NCBI GenBank assembly: GCA_025363385.1
Contig: JANYEA010000003.1
Span: forward strand, 1-64,000
DNA: 64,000 bases
From: Bacteroidota bacterium
Lineage (GTDB): Bacteria > Bacteroidota > Bacteroidia > Chitinophagales > Chitinophagaceae
Direction: 5' to 3'
Shown here one piece after another: positions 53,236 to 62,064 of the stretch. The notes below the pieces were generated by a model. That model had not been told where the DNA came from, did not search any database, and saw only the letters and a list, made by a program, of their open reading frames with translations. The translations under genes were made by a program, and so were the position numbers. Position 1 is the stretch's first letter. Each line of letters opens with the position of its first letter.

Positions 53236-54411
53236 ATGCAGGAAGCATATATCGTTGCCGGATACCGTACCGCAGTTACAAAGAGTAAGAAAGGCGGTTT
53301 TCGATTTTTTCGCCCTGATGATTTAGCGGTAGAAGTAATCAAGGGCTTGGTTGCCGATATTCCACAACTGGATACCAGTAGGGTAGATGATGTAATTGTA
53401 GGAAATGCAGTGCCTGAAGCAGAGCAGGGATTACAATTTGGCAGGATCATTTCAGCAAGGGCCTTGGGAATTGGTGTTGCCGGTTTTACCATTAATAGAT
53501 ATTGTGCAAGCGGACTAGAAGCCATTGCACTTGCCACTGCTAAGATTCGCACTGGGATGGCCGATTGTGTTATTGCTGGTGGTGTAGAAAGCATGAGCTT
53601 GGTACCTACTGCAGGTTGGAAAACAGTTCCTTCATATACCATTGCCAAAACCGATCCGGATTATTATTTGAGTATGGGTTTAACTGCAGAAGCGGTTGCC
53701 AATGAATTTAATATTAGCAGAGAAGACCAGGATTTATTTGCTGTAGGCTCGCATGTGAAAGCGGCAAGAGCTATAAAAGAAGGATATTTTAAATCTGGCA
53801 TTATCCCTATAACAGTGGAAGAGACTTATGTAAATGAAAAGGGTAAGAAAGCCGTTCGATCTTATGTAGTTGATACTGATGATGGAGTTCGTGAAGGAAC
53901 AGCGGCAGATGTGTTAGCTAAATTAAAACCAGCATTTGCTATTGGTGGTTCTGTTACTGCTGGTAACTCTTCGCAAACCAGTGATGGGGCTTCTTTTGTT
54001 TTGGTGATGGGCGAAAAAATGATGCTGGAATTAGGATTGAAACCTATTGGAAGATTAGTGAATTGTGCTTCTGCTGGAGTAGAACCCAGACTCATGGGCA
54101 TTGGCCCAGTGGCTGCAGTTCCAAAAGTATTGAAGCAAGCTAATATGAGTTTGAATGATATTGACCTGATTGAATTGAATGAGGCATTTGCTTCTCAATC
54201 ACTTGCGGTGATTCGCAAATTAGCATTGAATCAGGATATCGTTAATATAAACGGTGGTGCCATTGCTTTAGGCCATCCTTTGGGATGCACCGGATCAAAA
54301 CTTACCGTTCAGATTTTAAATGACATGAAGCGCTTGAATAAAAAATATGGATTGGTAACAGCTTGTGTAGGGGGCGGACAAGGAATAGCAGGCATCATTG
54401 AGAACCTATAA
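53236..54411 (+). CDS. Acetyl-CoA C-acyltransferase (thiolase)
   Basis: The 391-aa enzyme, started at the ATG at 53236, has the thiolase motifs: active Cys in INRYCASGLEAI, VIAGGVESMSLVPT, NEAFASQSL, and the C-terminal GGAIALGHPLGCTGSKL with the catalytic Cys in VTACVGGGQGIAG. It cleaves 3-ketoacyl-CoA in fatty-acid oxidation or condenses acetyl-CoA. The usual partner, a FadB-type multifunctional protein, is not adjacent, so the gene stands alone with its own terminator. Confidence 0.93.
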   Translation: MQEAYIVAGYRTAVTKSKKGGFRFFRPDDLAVEVIKGLVADIPQLDTSRVDDVIVGNAVPEAEQGLQFGRIISARALGIGVAGFTINRYCASGLEAIALATAKIRTGMADCVIAGGVESMSLVPTAGWKTVPSYTIAKTDPDYYLSMGLTAEAVANEFNISREDQDLFAVGSHVKAARAIKEGYFKSGIIPITVEETYVNEKGKKAVRSYVVDTDDGVREGTAADVLAKLKPAFAIGGSVTAGNSSQTSDGASFVLVMGEKMMLELGLKPIGRLVNCASAGVEPRLMGIGPVAAVPKVLKQANMSLNDIDLIELNEAFASQSLAVIRKLALNQDIVNINGGAIALGHPLGCTGSKLTVQILNDMKRLNKKYGLVTACVGGGQGIAGIIENL

Positions 54412-54429
54412 CTTACAAGATTCACAGAT

Positions 54430-54462
54430 AGCCTCCACAATTTATTTTGCGGAGGCTTTTTT
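54430..54462 (+). terminator. Intrinsic terminator after the thiolase
   Basis: AGCCTCC pairs with GGAGGCT, an extended stem with one A-C mismatch encloses the loop, and a T-run follows. Confidence 0.85.
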
Positions 54463-54475
54463 GTGATATAAATCA

Positions 54476-54506
54476 TTGTTTTAAAATAGAATTAAGAGTA
54501 ACTTCA
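54476..54506 (+). promoter_or_regulatory. Candidate promoter of the universal stress protein gene
   Basis: TTG at 54476-54478 and TAACTTCA at 54499-54506 are 20 bp apart, the usual spacing for Bacteroidota -33/-7 elements; the -7 fits TAnnTTTG at six of eight positions. The start follows 17 bp later. Confidence 0.45.
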
Positions 54507-54523
54507 TAGTACAAAAAACAGCC

Positions 54524-55354
54524 ATGAAAACGATACTAGTTCCCACCGATTTTTCTGATACAGCCCGGAATGCTGCAAAGTATGCATTAGCCCTGGGTAA
54601 CCAGATTAAAGCAACCAGAATTGTATTATACAATGCATTTCAGGCGCCAATTAGCGTTGATCCTATGGTGCCAACCGTTCAGTTGTTGGATATGGATTTG
54701 ATGAAAAAAAGCAGTGAAGAAGGATTGGCACAGTTCAAAGCTGATTTAAAATCAGACCCATTTGGAAGCATTGAAATGGATACTTTTAGTGAGTACAATG
54801 TTCTTACAGGTGGTATTAACGATTTAGCAAAAGCTGTGGCTGCAGATTTTATTGTGATGGGCATTACTGGCGGCGGCGCAGTTACTGAAACATTGATTGG
54901 TAGCAATGCAGTAAGTGTTTCTTTACATTCTACTTTTCCGGTAATTATTGTACCTCCTGGAGCTACTTTCCAAAAAATAAATCATGTATTGTTGGCTTGC
55001 GACTTTAAGCAAGTTTTAGAAACGACTCCTGTTCGTCCGCTGAAATTACTGTTAGAAAATACTGGAGCAGCATTACACATTTTACATGTAAATACCAGTA
55101 ATGAAAAAGCAATCGATGTTTCTTTCGAAAGCATGGTATTAGATAGTTTATTAAAATCAAATAACCCACAATATCATTTTGTAGAAAACGAATCCTTCAC
55201 TGATGGTATTAATCAGTTTGCGGATAGTAATAATATCGATATGATTATTACCATGCCTAAAAAGCATGGATTCTTCGATAGCATTTTCAAGAAAAGCCAT
55301 ACCAAGCGATTAGCATTTCATAGCCATCTTCCTTTAATGGTGATGCATGACTAA
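54524..55354 (+). CDS. Universal stress protein, two tandem UspA domains
   Basis: The 276-aa cytosolic protein contains two UspA units: residues 1-145 (TILVPTDFSDTARNAAKYAL ... DFIVMGITGGGAVTETLIGS) and 150-276 (VLLACDFKQ ... IDMIITMPKKHGFFDSIFKK). The first unit has the G-x2-G-x9-G nucleotide-type loop (GITGGG ... GSNAVSV); the second is degenerate. It is a monocistronic gene between two terminators or promoters. Confidence 0.9.
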   Translation: MKTILVPTDFSDTARNAAKYALALGNQIKATRIVLYNAFQAPISVDPMVPTVQLLDMDLMKKSSEEGLAQFKADLKSDPFGSIEMDTFSEYNVLTGGINDLAKAVAADFIVMGITGGGAVTETLIGSNAVSVSLHSTFPVIIVPPGATFQKINHVLLACDFKQVLETTPVRPLKLLLENTGAALHILHVNTSNEKAIDVSFESMVLDSLLKSNNPQYHFVENESFTDGINQFADSNNIDMIITMPKKHGFFDSIFKKSHTKRLAFHSHLPLMVMHD

Positions 55355-55455
55355 GAAGAAGATATAAGATAAAAGTGAAGAGAGGATAGTAAGATGATAA
55401 GATAATATATTCGGTTTTAAACTTTTCACTAAAAACATCAAAAAAAGAAAATCAT

Positions 55456-57138
55456 CTAGGATAAGTATTTCCCCACAATCGGAACCCTTCGTCCTACCCC
55501 AAAAGCTTTTGGAGAAATACGGATGATGGGGCAGAACTGATTGCGTTTGTATTCGTTGTTGTTTACCATTTTTAATATACGGTCAACCAGTGCTTCGCCA
55601 TAGCCCAAAGCCTTGATCTCTGCTGGTCCCTGCCGTTTTTCAATGTATTGGTATAAGATCTGATCGAGCACCAAATAATCTGGTAAGCTGTCGCTATCTT
55701 TTTGATTGGGCCTCAGCTCAGCACTGGGTGCTTTTTCTATGATATTGATTGGAATGATTTCTTTGTCTTTATTTATATATTTTGCCAGTTCATACACTTG
55801 CAATTTATAGCAATCACCTAATACTCCTAGTCCACCCGCCATATCCCCATACAGTGTTCCATAGCCTGTAGCAAGTTCACTTTTGTTAGAAGTGTTGAGT
55901 AAAATATATCCGAATTTATTAGAAATGGCCATCAACAAATTTCCCCTACTCCTGCTTTGTATATTTTCTTCTGCCAGAGAAAAAGGTAGTCCATTAAAAA
56001 TGGGATCCAGGGTTTTTAAAAAACTTTCATAAACATCATTGATGCGTACAATATCATATGGGTTACCAAGATTGGTACTCAAGGCCATCGCATCATTAAC
56101 AGAATGTTCGGTTGAATATGGAGAAGGCATTAAAATAGCTCGCACATTTTCTTTCCCCAATGCATCACATGCCAAGGCTAATACTACTGCAGAATCAATT
56201 CCCCCAGAAGATCCAAGTATAGCTTTACTGAATCCCATTTTTGAAAAATAATCTTTGATACCCAATATCAAGGCATCGTACACTTGTGCAATATTTAGCG
56301 CTGGTTCTAATGTGGCAGGATTTAATTCTTTATCTGGAACACGACTCGCAGGTTCCACAATACTGCTTGCAATAGTACCATCATCATTTAAAATAACGGA
56401 TTCCAATGCTTCTTCAAACATGGGTAATGATTTGCAAAGGTTGGCGTCTTTATCAAAGATGAAAGAAGCTCCGTCGAAAACAATTTCGGTTTGACTACCC
56501 ACTGCATTGCAATAGAACATGGGGATCTTGTACTTTAAAACATTTGCTTTGATCACCGACTTACGGTCCTCATCGTGTGTATAATCGAAAGGTGATGCGC
56601 TAAGATTTAACATCAAGTCTGGCTGCTGTTCCATTAAATGATCCATGGGACAAATACGGTACAAAGGATTATCGCCCAGGTTCCAGATATCTTCACAAAT
56701 AGTAATTGCTAATTTTTTTCCTTTAAACTTCACCACATTCCATTCGTAAGCAGGCTCAAAATATCGGTATTCGTCAAATACATCGTACGTGGGTAATAAG
56801 GTTTTGTGGATCTCGGCCTTTATTTCGTTTTCGTATAAAAAAAAGGCAGCATTAAATAATCCCTTGCCCTTCTGGTATACATTTTTTGCTGGTGATCCAA
56901 TGATTACGCCGATTGTATCAGCGTGAGCTTTAATTTGTTCAATCGAATCTTCACATTTACTGATAAAGTCGTTGAACTCTACAAAGTCCCTAGCCGGATA
57001 ACCACACACACTCATTTCGCTGAAAAGAATCAGGTCGCCCCCTGCAGATTTAGCTGCTTCAATGGCTTGAATGATCTTTTGGGTATTGTATTCAAAATTA
57101 CCAATATGGTAATTCTGTTGAGCTAAGAAAATCTTCAT
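55456..57138 (-). CDS. nadE: Glutamine-dependent NAD+ synthetase
   Basis: The 560-aa enzyme makes NAD+ from deamido-NAD+ with ATP and glutamine. The start is the ATG at 57138 (MKIFLAQQNYHIGNFEYN); longer frames overlap gldB's start. The N-terminal nitrilase-like glutaminase has LFSEMSVCGYPARD (Glu), TLLPTYDVFDEYRYF (Lys) and ITICEDIWN (Cys). The synthetase has GSSGGIDSAVVLALACDAL (P-loop) and TSNKSELATGYGTLYGDMAG. Length matches two-domain NadE. It is divergent from gldB. Confidence 0.96.
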   Translation of the reverse strand: MKIFLAQQNYHIGNFEYNTQKIIQAIEAAKSAGGDLILFSEMSVCGYPARDFVEFNDFISKCEDSIEQIKAHADTIGVIIGSPAKNVYQKGKGLFNAAFFLYENEIKAEIHKTLLPTYDVFDEYRYFEPAYEWNVVKFKGKKLAITICEDIWNLGDNPLYRICPMDHLMEQQPDLMLNLSASPFDYTHDEDRKSVIKANVLKYKIPMFYCNAVGSQTEIVFDGASFIFDKDANLCKSLPMFEEALESVILNDDGTIASSIVEPASRVPDKELNPATLEPALNIAQVYDALILGIKDYFSKMGFSKAILGSSGGIDSAVVLALACDALGKENVRAILMPSPYSTEHSVNDAMALSTNLGNPYDIVRINDVYESFLKTLDPIFNGLPFSLAEENIQSRSRGNLLMAISNKFGYILLNTSNKSELATGYGTLYGDMAGGLGVLGDCYKLQVYELAKYINKDKEIIPINIIEKAPSAELRPNQKDSDSLPDYLVLDQILYQYIEKRQGPAEIKALGYGEALVDRILKMVNNNEYKRNQFCPIIRISPKAFGVGRRVPIVGKYLS

Positions 57139-57243
57139 AGCACGAATTTCAGGATTAATTACGAATGAATAGGCCATAAATTTTAAGAAAACGGATGGAA
57201 GGGCTTTATACAGGCTGTTATTAAAAGTATTAATTTGCCGCCC

Positions 57244-58245
57244 ATGAAGAATTTCTTGCTGATTTGTGTATTGTTTTCTCTGTTCTCCTGTAAACAATCT
57301 CCGAAGCAACCGGATCTGTTGCAAGTGAAACTGGATGTGCAAGTGATGCATTTTGAAAAAGCTTTTTTTGCGATGGATACCAATCACCTTGATAAAAGCT
57401 TGAATGCATTAAATGATTCCTTCCCTGGATTTTCGAAGGATTTCCTTTTTAATATTTTAGGAACTACGATAGATAGCGCCAAGAAGGATAGCAAATCTTT
57501 TATCAGTAGCTATAGATCCATGAACGATTCGGCACAACTCATCTTCAAAGATTTTGATCCCATCAGTAAGGAAGTGGTTCAAGGATTGAAAGCTGTGAAA
57601 TATTATTACCCAAAATATCCTGTTCCAACTAAGTTGGTAACCTTCATCGGACCTATTAATAGTTATGCAAACATCATTACAACAGATGCTATTGCTATTG
57701 GATTGCAAATGTATATGGGCATAAATTATTCACTTTATCAAACTGAAATGGGATTAGAATTATATCCATACTATATCTCCAGAAGGTTTGATAAAAGCTA
57801 TATTCCAGTGAATTGTATTAAAACGATCATCGATGATATGTATCCCAATAAGGCTTTGGGTAAACCACTGGTAGAGCAAATGATTGAAGCAGGTAAACGA
57901 CAGTATTTACTGGATTTATTTTTGCCGAATTCGGCAGATAGTATTAAAACGGGTTATACACAGGCACAACTGGAAGGATGTATCATTAGTGAAGCAGATA
58001 TCTGGAGTTTTTTTGTACAAAACAATTTCCTGTATGAATCAAACCCTGATCAAACAAAAGATTATATGAATGATGGCCCCAATACTCCCGCATTAGGAAG
58101 CGCTTCGCCAGGAATGATTGGTCAGTTTGTGGGAACCAGAATTGTTCAAAAATGGTTGGAGAAAAAAGGGGCCATTGCGCCAGATGTTTTAATGTTAACT
58201 CCCGCCAGACAAATATTTGAGGAGTCGCACTATAAACCTAAATAA
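57244..58245 (+). CDS. gldB: Gliding motility lipoprotein GldB
   Basis: The 333-aa lipoprotein, started at the ATG at 57244, has the signal MKNFLLICVLFSLFSCKQSP (lipobox LFSC). GldB-like features include FEKAFFAMDTNHLDKSLNAL, DSFPGFSKDFLFNILG and IVQKWLEKKGAIAPDVLMLT. In Flavobacterium johnsoniae GldB is required for gliding and is part of the type IX secretion/gliding machinery. Here no other gld or por gene adjoins it, as is common, since gldB and gldC are often separate. Confidence 0.92.
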   Translation: MKNFLLICVLFSLFSCKQSPKQPDLLQVKLDVQVMHFEKAFFAMDTNHLDKSLNALNDSFPGFSKDFLFNILGTTIDSAKKDSKSFISSYRSMNDSAQLIFKDFDPISKEVVQGLKAVKYYYPKYPVPTKLVTFIGPINSYANIITTDAIAIGLQMYMGINYSLYQTEMGLELYPYYISRRFDKSYIPVNCIKTIIDDMYPNKALGKPLVEQMIEAGKRQYLLDLFLPNSADSIKTGYTQAQLEGCIISEADIWSFFVQNNFLYESNPDQTKDYMNDGPNTPALGSASPGMIGQFVGTRIVQKWLEKKGAIAPDVLMLTPARQIFEESHYKPK

Positions 58246-58248
58246 GGA

Positions 58249-58635
58249 TTAATTATTCTTGAAAGGAACGATCATGTCGAAAGAAGGGATCTTTACGTAG
58301 AACCTTGCTTTGTTGTTTTGGTTCTCCATTAAATAAGTGCCGTGCATTTTACCCATTTCGGTTTTTAAATTACAGCCACTCACATATTGATAATTTTCGT
58401 TCGGTTGTAAAATAGGCTGAATACCTATTACGCCCTCACCTTCTACTTCTTTGTGTTCTCCATTACTATCGAATATAAACCAATGCCGGCGTAGTAATTT
58501 GATGCTGAAAGCATTGTGATTTTCGATGGTTACCCGATATGCAAACATAAACTCCTGATTCAGCGGTTTGCTGTAATCTGACTGGTAAAATATTTCAACG
58601 CTGACTTCAACGCCTTCAGAAATTTTGGATACCAT
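58249..58635 (-). CDS. apaG: ApaG protein
   Basis: The 128-aa protein has the ApaG fibronectin-III-like fold: VEVSVEIFYQSDYSKPLNQE, YRVTIENHNAFSIKLLRRHW, EGVIGIQPILQPNENYQYVS and TEMGKMHGTYLMEN. ApaG is linked to Co2+ and Mg2+ homeostasis and is a domain in F-box proteins; its mechanism is unknown. It converges with gldB with a 3-bp gap between stops. Confidence 0.95.
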   Translation of the reverse strand: MVSKISEGVEVSVEIFYQSDYSKPLNQEFMFAYRVTIENHNAFSIKLLRRHWFIFDSNGEHKEVEGEGVIGIQPILQPNENYQYVSGCNLKTEMGKMHGTYLMENQNNKARFYVKIPSFDMIVPFKNN

Positions 58636-58792
58636 GGAATGATTGCTTTAAGTAAATGTAAGAAAAGGGAACTAAGATTTAAAACAGAAAAAACAGAAAA
58701 GAGTTCTTTTCAAAGAAAATTCATCAGAATTAATCTTGGTTTAACGAATAAATGAGGCACACAAGTGTTAATTTCGCCAACAAATCAATCTT

Positions 58793-60247
58793 ATGACAAA
58801 AATTGCTGTAGCAAAGGGTGATGGTATAGGCCCGGAAATAATGGATGCTGTATTGGGTATTTTTGATGCAGCCAAAGTTGAACTGGAGTATGAAGTAGTA
58901 GATATGGGAAAGTGGGTGTTCGACAAAGGCTACAGTAATGGGATGACGCCCGAGGCGCAAGAGTCTATCGAATCACTTGGAATTTTATTCAAGGGTCCGA
59001 TGGAAACCCCGAAGGGAAAAGGCGTGAAAAGTGTAAACGTAACAGCGCGTAAAACATGGAACACGTATGCTAATAAGCGAACATTTCAAACACTGCATGG
59101 CGTAGATACTGTTTTTAGTAAAGCAGGTATTCCAATTGATATTACCATAGTTCGTGAAAATATTGAAGATACTTATGGTGGCATTGAACATATGCTTACA
59201 CATGATGTAGCGTTAGGTCGCCGTTTTATTACTCGTCCGGGAAGCATGCAGGTAATTAAGTATGCTTTTGAAATGGCCAAGAAAAAAGGGTCAAGACGTA
59301 TTACATGTGGCCACAAGGCAAATATCATGAAGATCACAGATGGCTTGTTTTTGGAAGTATTTTATGAAGTAGCCAAAGATTATCCTGAATTAAAAGCAGA
59401 TGATGTAATTGTAGATGATTTGTGTATGAAATTGGTATCTCGCCCAGATCTTTTTGATGTGGTTGTGCTAACCAATTTGCAGGGTGATATTGTAAGTGAT
59501 CTATGTGCAGGATTGGTTGGTGGATTGGGCTTTGCGCCTTCAGCAAATGTGGGTGATCATATATCTATTTTTGAAGCGGTTCACGGAACAGCCCCAGATA
59601 TTGCGGGTAAAAATATTGCAAACCCAACCTCTTTATTATTAAGTGGTATTGGTATGCTGCAGCATCTTGGCATGACGGAAACTTCTGCAATGATTGAGAA
59701 TGCATTGTTATTTACATTGGAAAGCGGGGTGCATACAGGTGATTTTGGAGATAAATCAATTCCATCTTTAAACACCACAGAGTTTTCGAATGCCATCATT
59801 CAAAATTTTGGTAAAGAACCTTTACATCATCCCAAGCCATTTATCGCAAACCACTATGTAACACCAACGCATTTTAAATTGGATAAAAATCCAATGATTG
59901 AAAGTTTGGAAATGCAGCAGGAAGAAATTGTAGGGGTAGATATTATTATAGAAAGTAATGAGCAACCAAATGATGTGGCAGCCCTTGCGTTAAAACATAC
60001 TTTGGATCTGTTTAAATTGGTAACCATTAGCAATCGTGGAACGCAGGTTTGGCCAAAGGGATCTGTATTTACAAACCTGGTAAACTCTTACTTCTGTCGT
60101 TTCGAAAGTATTGGGGATGTGCCTGTTACGCAAACAGATATATTGGAGTTGTATAAACGTATGACAAAAGACTTTAAAGTAAGTTCCATTGAGCTGTTGA
60201 ATATGTGGGGCGGAAAAAAAGCGTACACCTTGGCACAAGGACAATAG
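58793..60247 (+). CDS. icd: Isocitrate dehydrogenase, Thermus-type with C-terminal extension (copy 2)
   Basis: The 484-aa enzyme is paralogous to the one at 5361-6800. It has TKIAVAKGDGIGPEIMDAVL, SVNVTARKTWNTYANKR, RENIEDTYGGIEHM, NLQGDIVSDLCAGLVGGLGF and the extension (VGVDIIIESNE, ISNRGTQVWPKG). At the cofactor-choosing loop (HGTAPDIAGKN) it has Asp269-Ile270, the pair found in NAD-using relatives. It is a single gene 51 bp before the E2 gene, so the two central-carbon genes may be co-transcribed. Probably NAD-preferring, unproven. Confidence 0.93.
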   Translation: MTKIAVAKGDGIGPEIMDAVLGIFDAAKVELEYEVVDMGKWVFDKGYSNGMTPEAQESIESLGILFKGPMETPKGKGVKSVNVTARKTWNTYANKRTFQTLHGVDTVFSKAGIPIDITIVRENIEDTYGGIEHMLTHDVALGRRFITRPGSMQVIKYAFEMAKKKGSRRITCGHKANIMKITDGLFLEVFYEVAKDYPELKADDVIVDDLCMKLVSRPDLFDVVVLTNLQGDIVSDLCAGLVGGLGFAPSANVGDHISIFEAVHGTAPDIAGKNIANPTSLLLSGIGMLQHLGMTETSAMIENALLFTLESGVHTGDFGDKSIPSLNTTEFSNAIIQNFGKEPLHHPKPFIANHYVTPTHFKLDKNPMIESLEMQQEEIVGVDIIIESNEQPNDVAALALKHTLDLFKLVTISNRGTQVWPKGSVFTNLVNSYFCRFESIGDVPVTQTDILELYKRMTKDFKVSSIELLNMWGGKKAYTLAQGQ

Positions 60248-60298
60248 ATTAACAATTTTACCTTAATTTCACGGCTCATTTAAAAGAGCAATCGAACT

Positions 60299-61939
60299 AT
60301 GGCTGAAGCGATATTAATGCCCCGTCTGAGTGATACAATGACAGAGGGCGTCATTGCTGCCTGGCACAAACAGGTAGGTGATTCTGTAAAAAAAGGCGAT
60401 TTATTAGCTGAAATAGAAACAGACAAAGCTACTATGGAGCTAGAAAGCTACCAGGAAGGTGTTTTGTTGCATATTGGTACTGCCGCTGGTGGTAAATTAC
60501 AAGTGAACGATTTATTGGCTATTCTTGGAAAAGCAGGTGAAGATGTGAGTGCCTTAATTGCACAACATAGTGGCGGTGCACCAGCTCCGGTTGCTGTGGT
60601 TTCTGCGGAAGTAGCAACCCCTGTGGTAACGGCTACTGTAAGTGCAGGTTTGGATATTAGTACTCTGGAAGAAGTCGTATTAATGCCAAGACTAAGTGAT
60701 ACAATGACAGAAGGTGTGATTGCTGGATGGCAAAAACAAGTAGGTGATTCCGTAAAAAAAGGAGATGTGTTAGCAGATATCGAAACTGATAAAGCTACCA
60801 TGGAATTAGAAAGTTATAAAGACGGTGTGTTGTTGTATCAGGGTGCAAAAGCAGGTGAGAAAATTTTAGTGAACGACTTACTTTGCATCATCGGAAAACC
60901 AGGTCAGAATATTACTGATATAGTGTCTGCTTCAAAAAATATGGGTACTGCCGTACCAGCAGCAGCTCCAGCTGAAGCCCCAGCGTCAAATACTACAATT
61001 CCAACAAGTGCTCCAGTTACAAGTGCACCTGTAGTAGAAACAGTTGTTAATGAAGGAAGAATTTTTGCTTCTCCATTGGCTAAGAAAATTGCTACTGAAA
61101 AAGGAATTGATTTACGTTTTGTAAAAGGTAGCGGCGATAATGGCCGAATTACAAAATCGGATATAGATGGTTATACACCTGCAACTGCAGCAACTCCAGT
61201 AGTTTCTGCTCCTGCAAAAGCTGCCTCTGCACCTGTTGTGAGTGTGCCAGCTGGTGAACTAAGCTTTGTAGATACACCAGTTTCTCAAATGCGAAAAGTA
61301 ATTGCTCGTAGATTAAGTGAAAGCTTATTTACAGCACCGCATTTTTATCTTACTATGAGTATCGATATGGATGCAGCAGTTGCTGCTCGTACAAAGATCA
61401 ATGAATTAGCAAAAACTAAGATCAGCTTTAACGATATGGTGTTGAAAGCAACTGCATTATCACTTAAGCAACATCCTAAAGTAAATAGCAGCTGGTTAGG
61501 CGATTCCATCCGTACCAACTACCACGTGAACATTGGTGTTGCTGTGGCAGTGGAAGAAGGATTATTGGTACCAGTAGTTCGTTTTGCAGATGGAAAATCA
61601 TTGAGTCAGATTGGTGCCGAAGTAAAAGACTTTGCACAAAAAGCAAAAGACAAAAAACTGCAACCCTCAGATTGGGAAGGAAGCACATTTACGATATCTA
61701 ATTTAGGAATGTTTGGCATTGAAGAATTTACTGCCATCATCAATCCTCCGGATGCTTGTATTTTAGCAGTTGGAGGTATCTCACAGGTTCCGGTTGTTAA
61801 AAACGGACAAGTAGTACCCGGTAATGTAATGAAACTAACCCTTAGCTGCGATCATAGAGTTGTAGACGGAGCAACAGGGGCTGCATTCTTACAAACACTG
61901 AAAAGCATGTTGGAAGAGCCACTTCGTATGCTGGTTTAA
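60299..61939 (+). CDS. pdhC: Pyruvate dehydrogenase complex dihydrolipoamide acetyltransferase (E2), two lipoyl domains
   Basis: The 546-aa E2 subunit transfers acetyl groups to CoA. It has two lipoyl domains: residues 1-80 with lipoyl-Lys43 (ETDKATMELESY) and ~125-205 with Lys165 (same motif), each starting LMPRLSDTMTEGV. An Ala-Pro-rich linker joins them to a peripheral-subunit-binding domain near 257-292 (ASPLAKKIATEKGI, GRITKSDIDGY) and the catalytic domain with His519 and Asp523 (DHRVVDG). The two lipoyl domains are very similar at DNA level, a local duplication. E1 and E3 are not adjacent; the fused E1 is at 25287. Confidence 0.95.
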   Translation: MAEAILMPRLSDTMTEGVIAAWHKQVGDSVKKGDLLAEIETDKATMELESYQEGVLLHIGTAAGGKLQVNDLLAILGKAGEDVSALIAQHSGGAPAPVAVVSAEVATPVVTATVSAGLDISTLEEVVLMPRLSDTMTEGVIAGWQKQVGDSVKKGDVLADIETDKATMELESYKDGVLLYQGAKAGEKILVNDLLCIIGKPGQNITDIVSASKNMGTAVPAAAPAEAPASNTTIPTSAPVTSAPVVETVVNEGRIFASPLAKKIATEKGIDLRFVKGSGDNGRITKSDIDGYTPATAATPVVSAPAKAASAPVVSVPAGELSFVDTPVSQMRKVIARRLSESLFTAPHFYLTMSIDMDAAVAARTKINELAKTKISFNDMVLKATALSLKQHPKVNSSWLGDSIRTNYHVNIGVAVAVEEGLLVPVVRFADGKSLSQIGAEVKDFAQKAKDKKLQPSDWEGSTFTISNLGMFGIEEFTAIINPPDACILAVGGISQVPVVKNGQVVPGNVMKLTLSCDHRVVDGATGAAFLQTLKSMLEEPLRMLV

Positions 61940-61957
61940 AATTAAAAACGAAAGAGT

Positions 61958-61999
61958 AAAAAGAAGAGCGCATTCATTTTGGATGCGCTCTTCTTTTTT
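61958..61999 (+). terminator. Intrinsic terminator after pdhC
   Basis: A 16-bp stem (61958-61973 with 61983-61998, core GAAGAGCGCAT) encloses a 9-nt loop and ends in a T-run. The A-run on the other side suggests it could also serve the opposing gene. Confidence 0.88.
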
Positions 62000-62064
62000 A
62001 TTGAAAGTAATTGTACTTGCTAATATCCCCTACACGCATGCGATGGAGGGGAAATCTTTACTTT

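Noticed and set aside
53133-53648. Long minus-strand frame opposite the thiolase
   Set aside because: It is a shadow of the thiolase with low-complexity Ser/Thr/Pro composition and no family features.
55456-57387. 643-aa version of NadE starting at 57387
   Set aside because: The extra 83 residues have no homology, overlap the gldB start, and the ATG at 57138 gives the normal N-terminus.
62025-62060. Hairpin with CCCCT/AGGGG arms between pdhC and the zinc protease
   Set aside because: Stem is interrupted and no T-run follows on the minus strand, so I do not call it a terminator.
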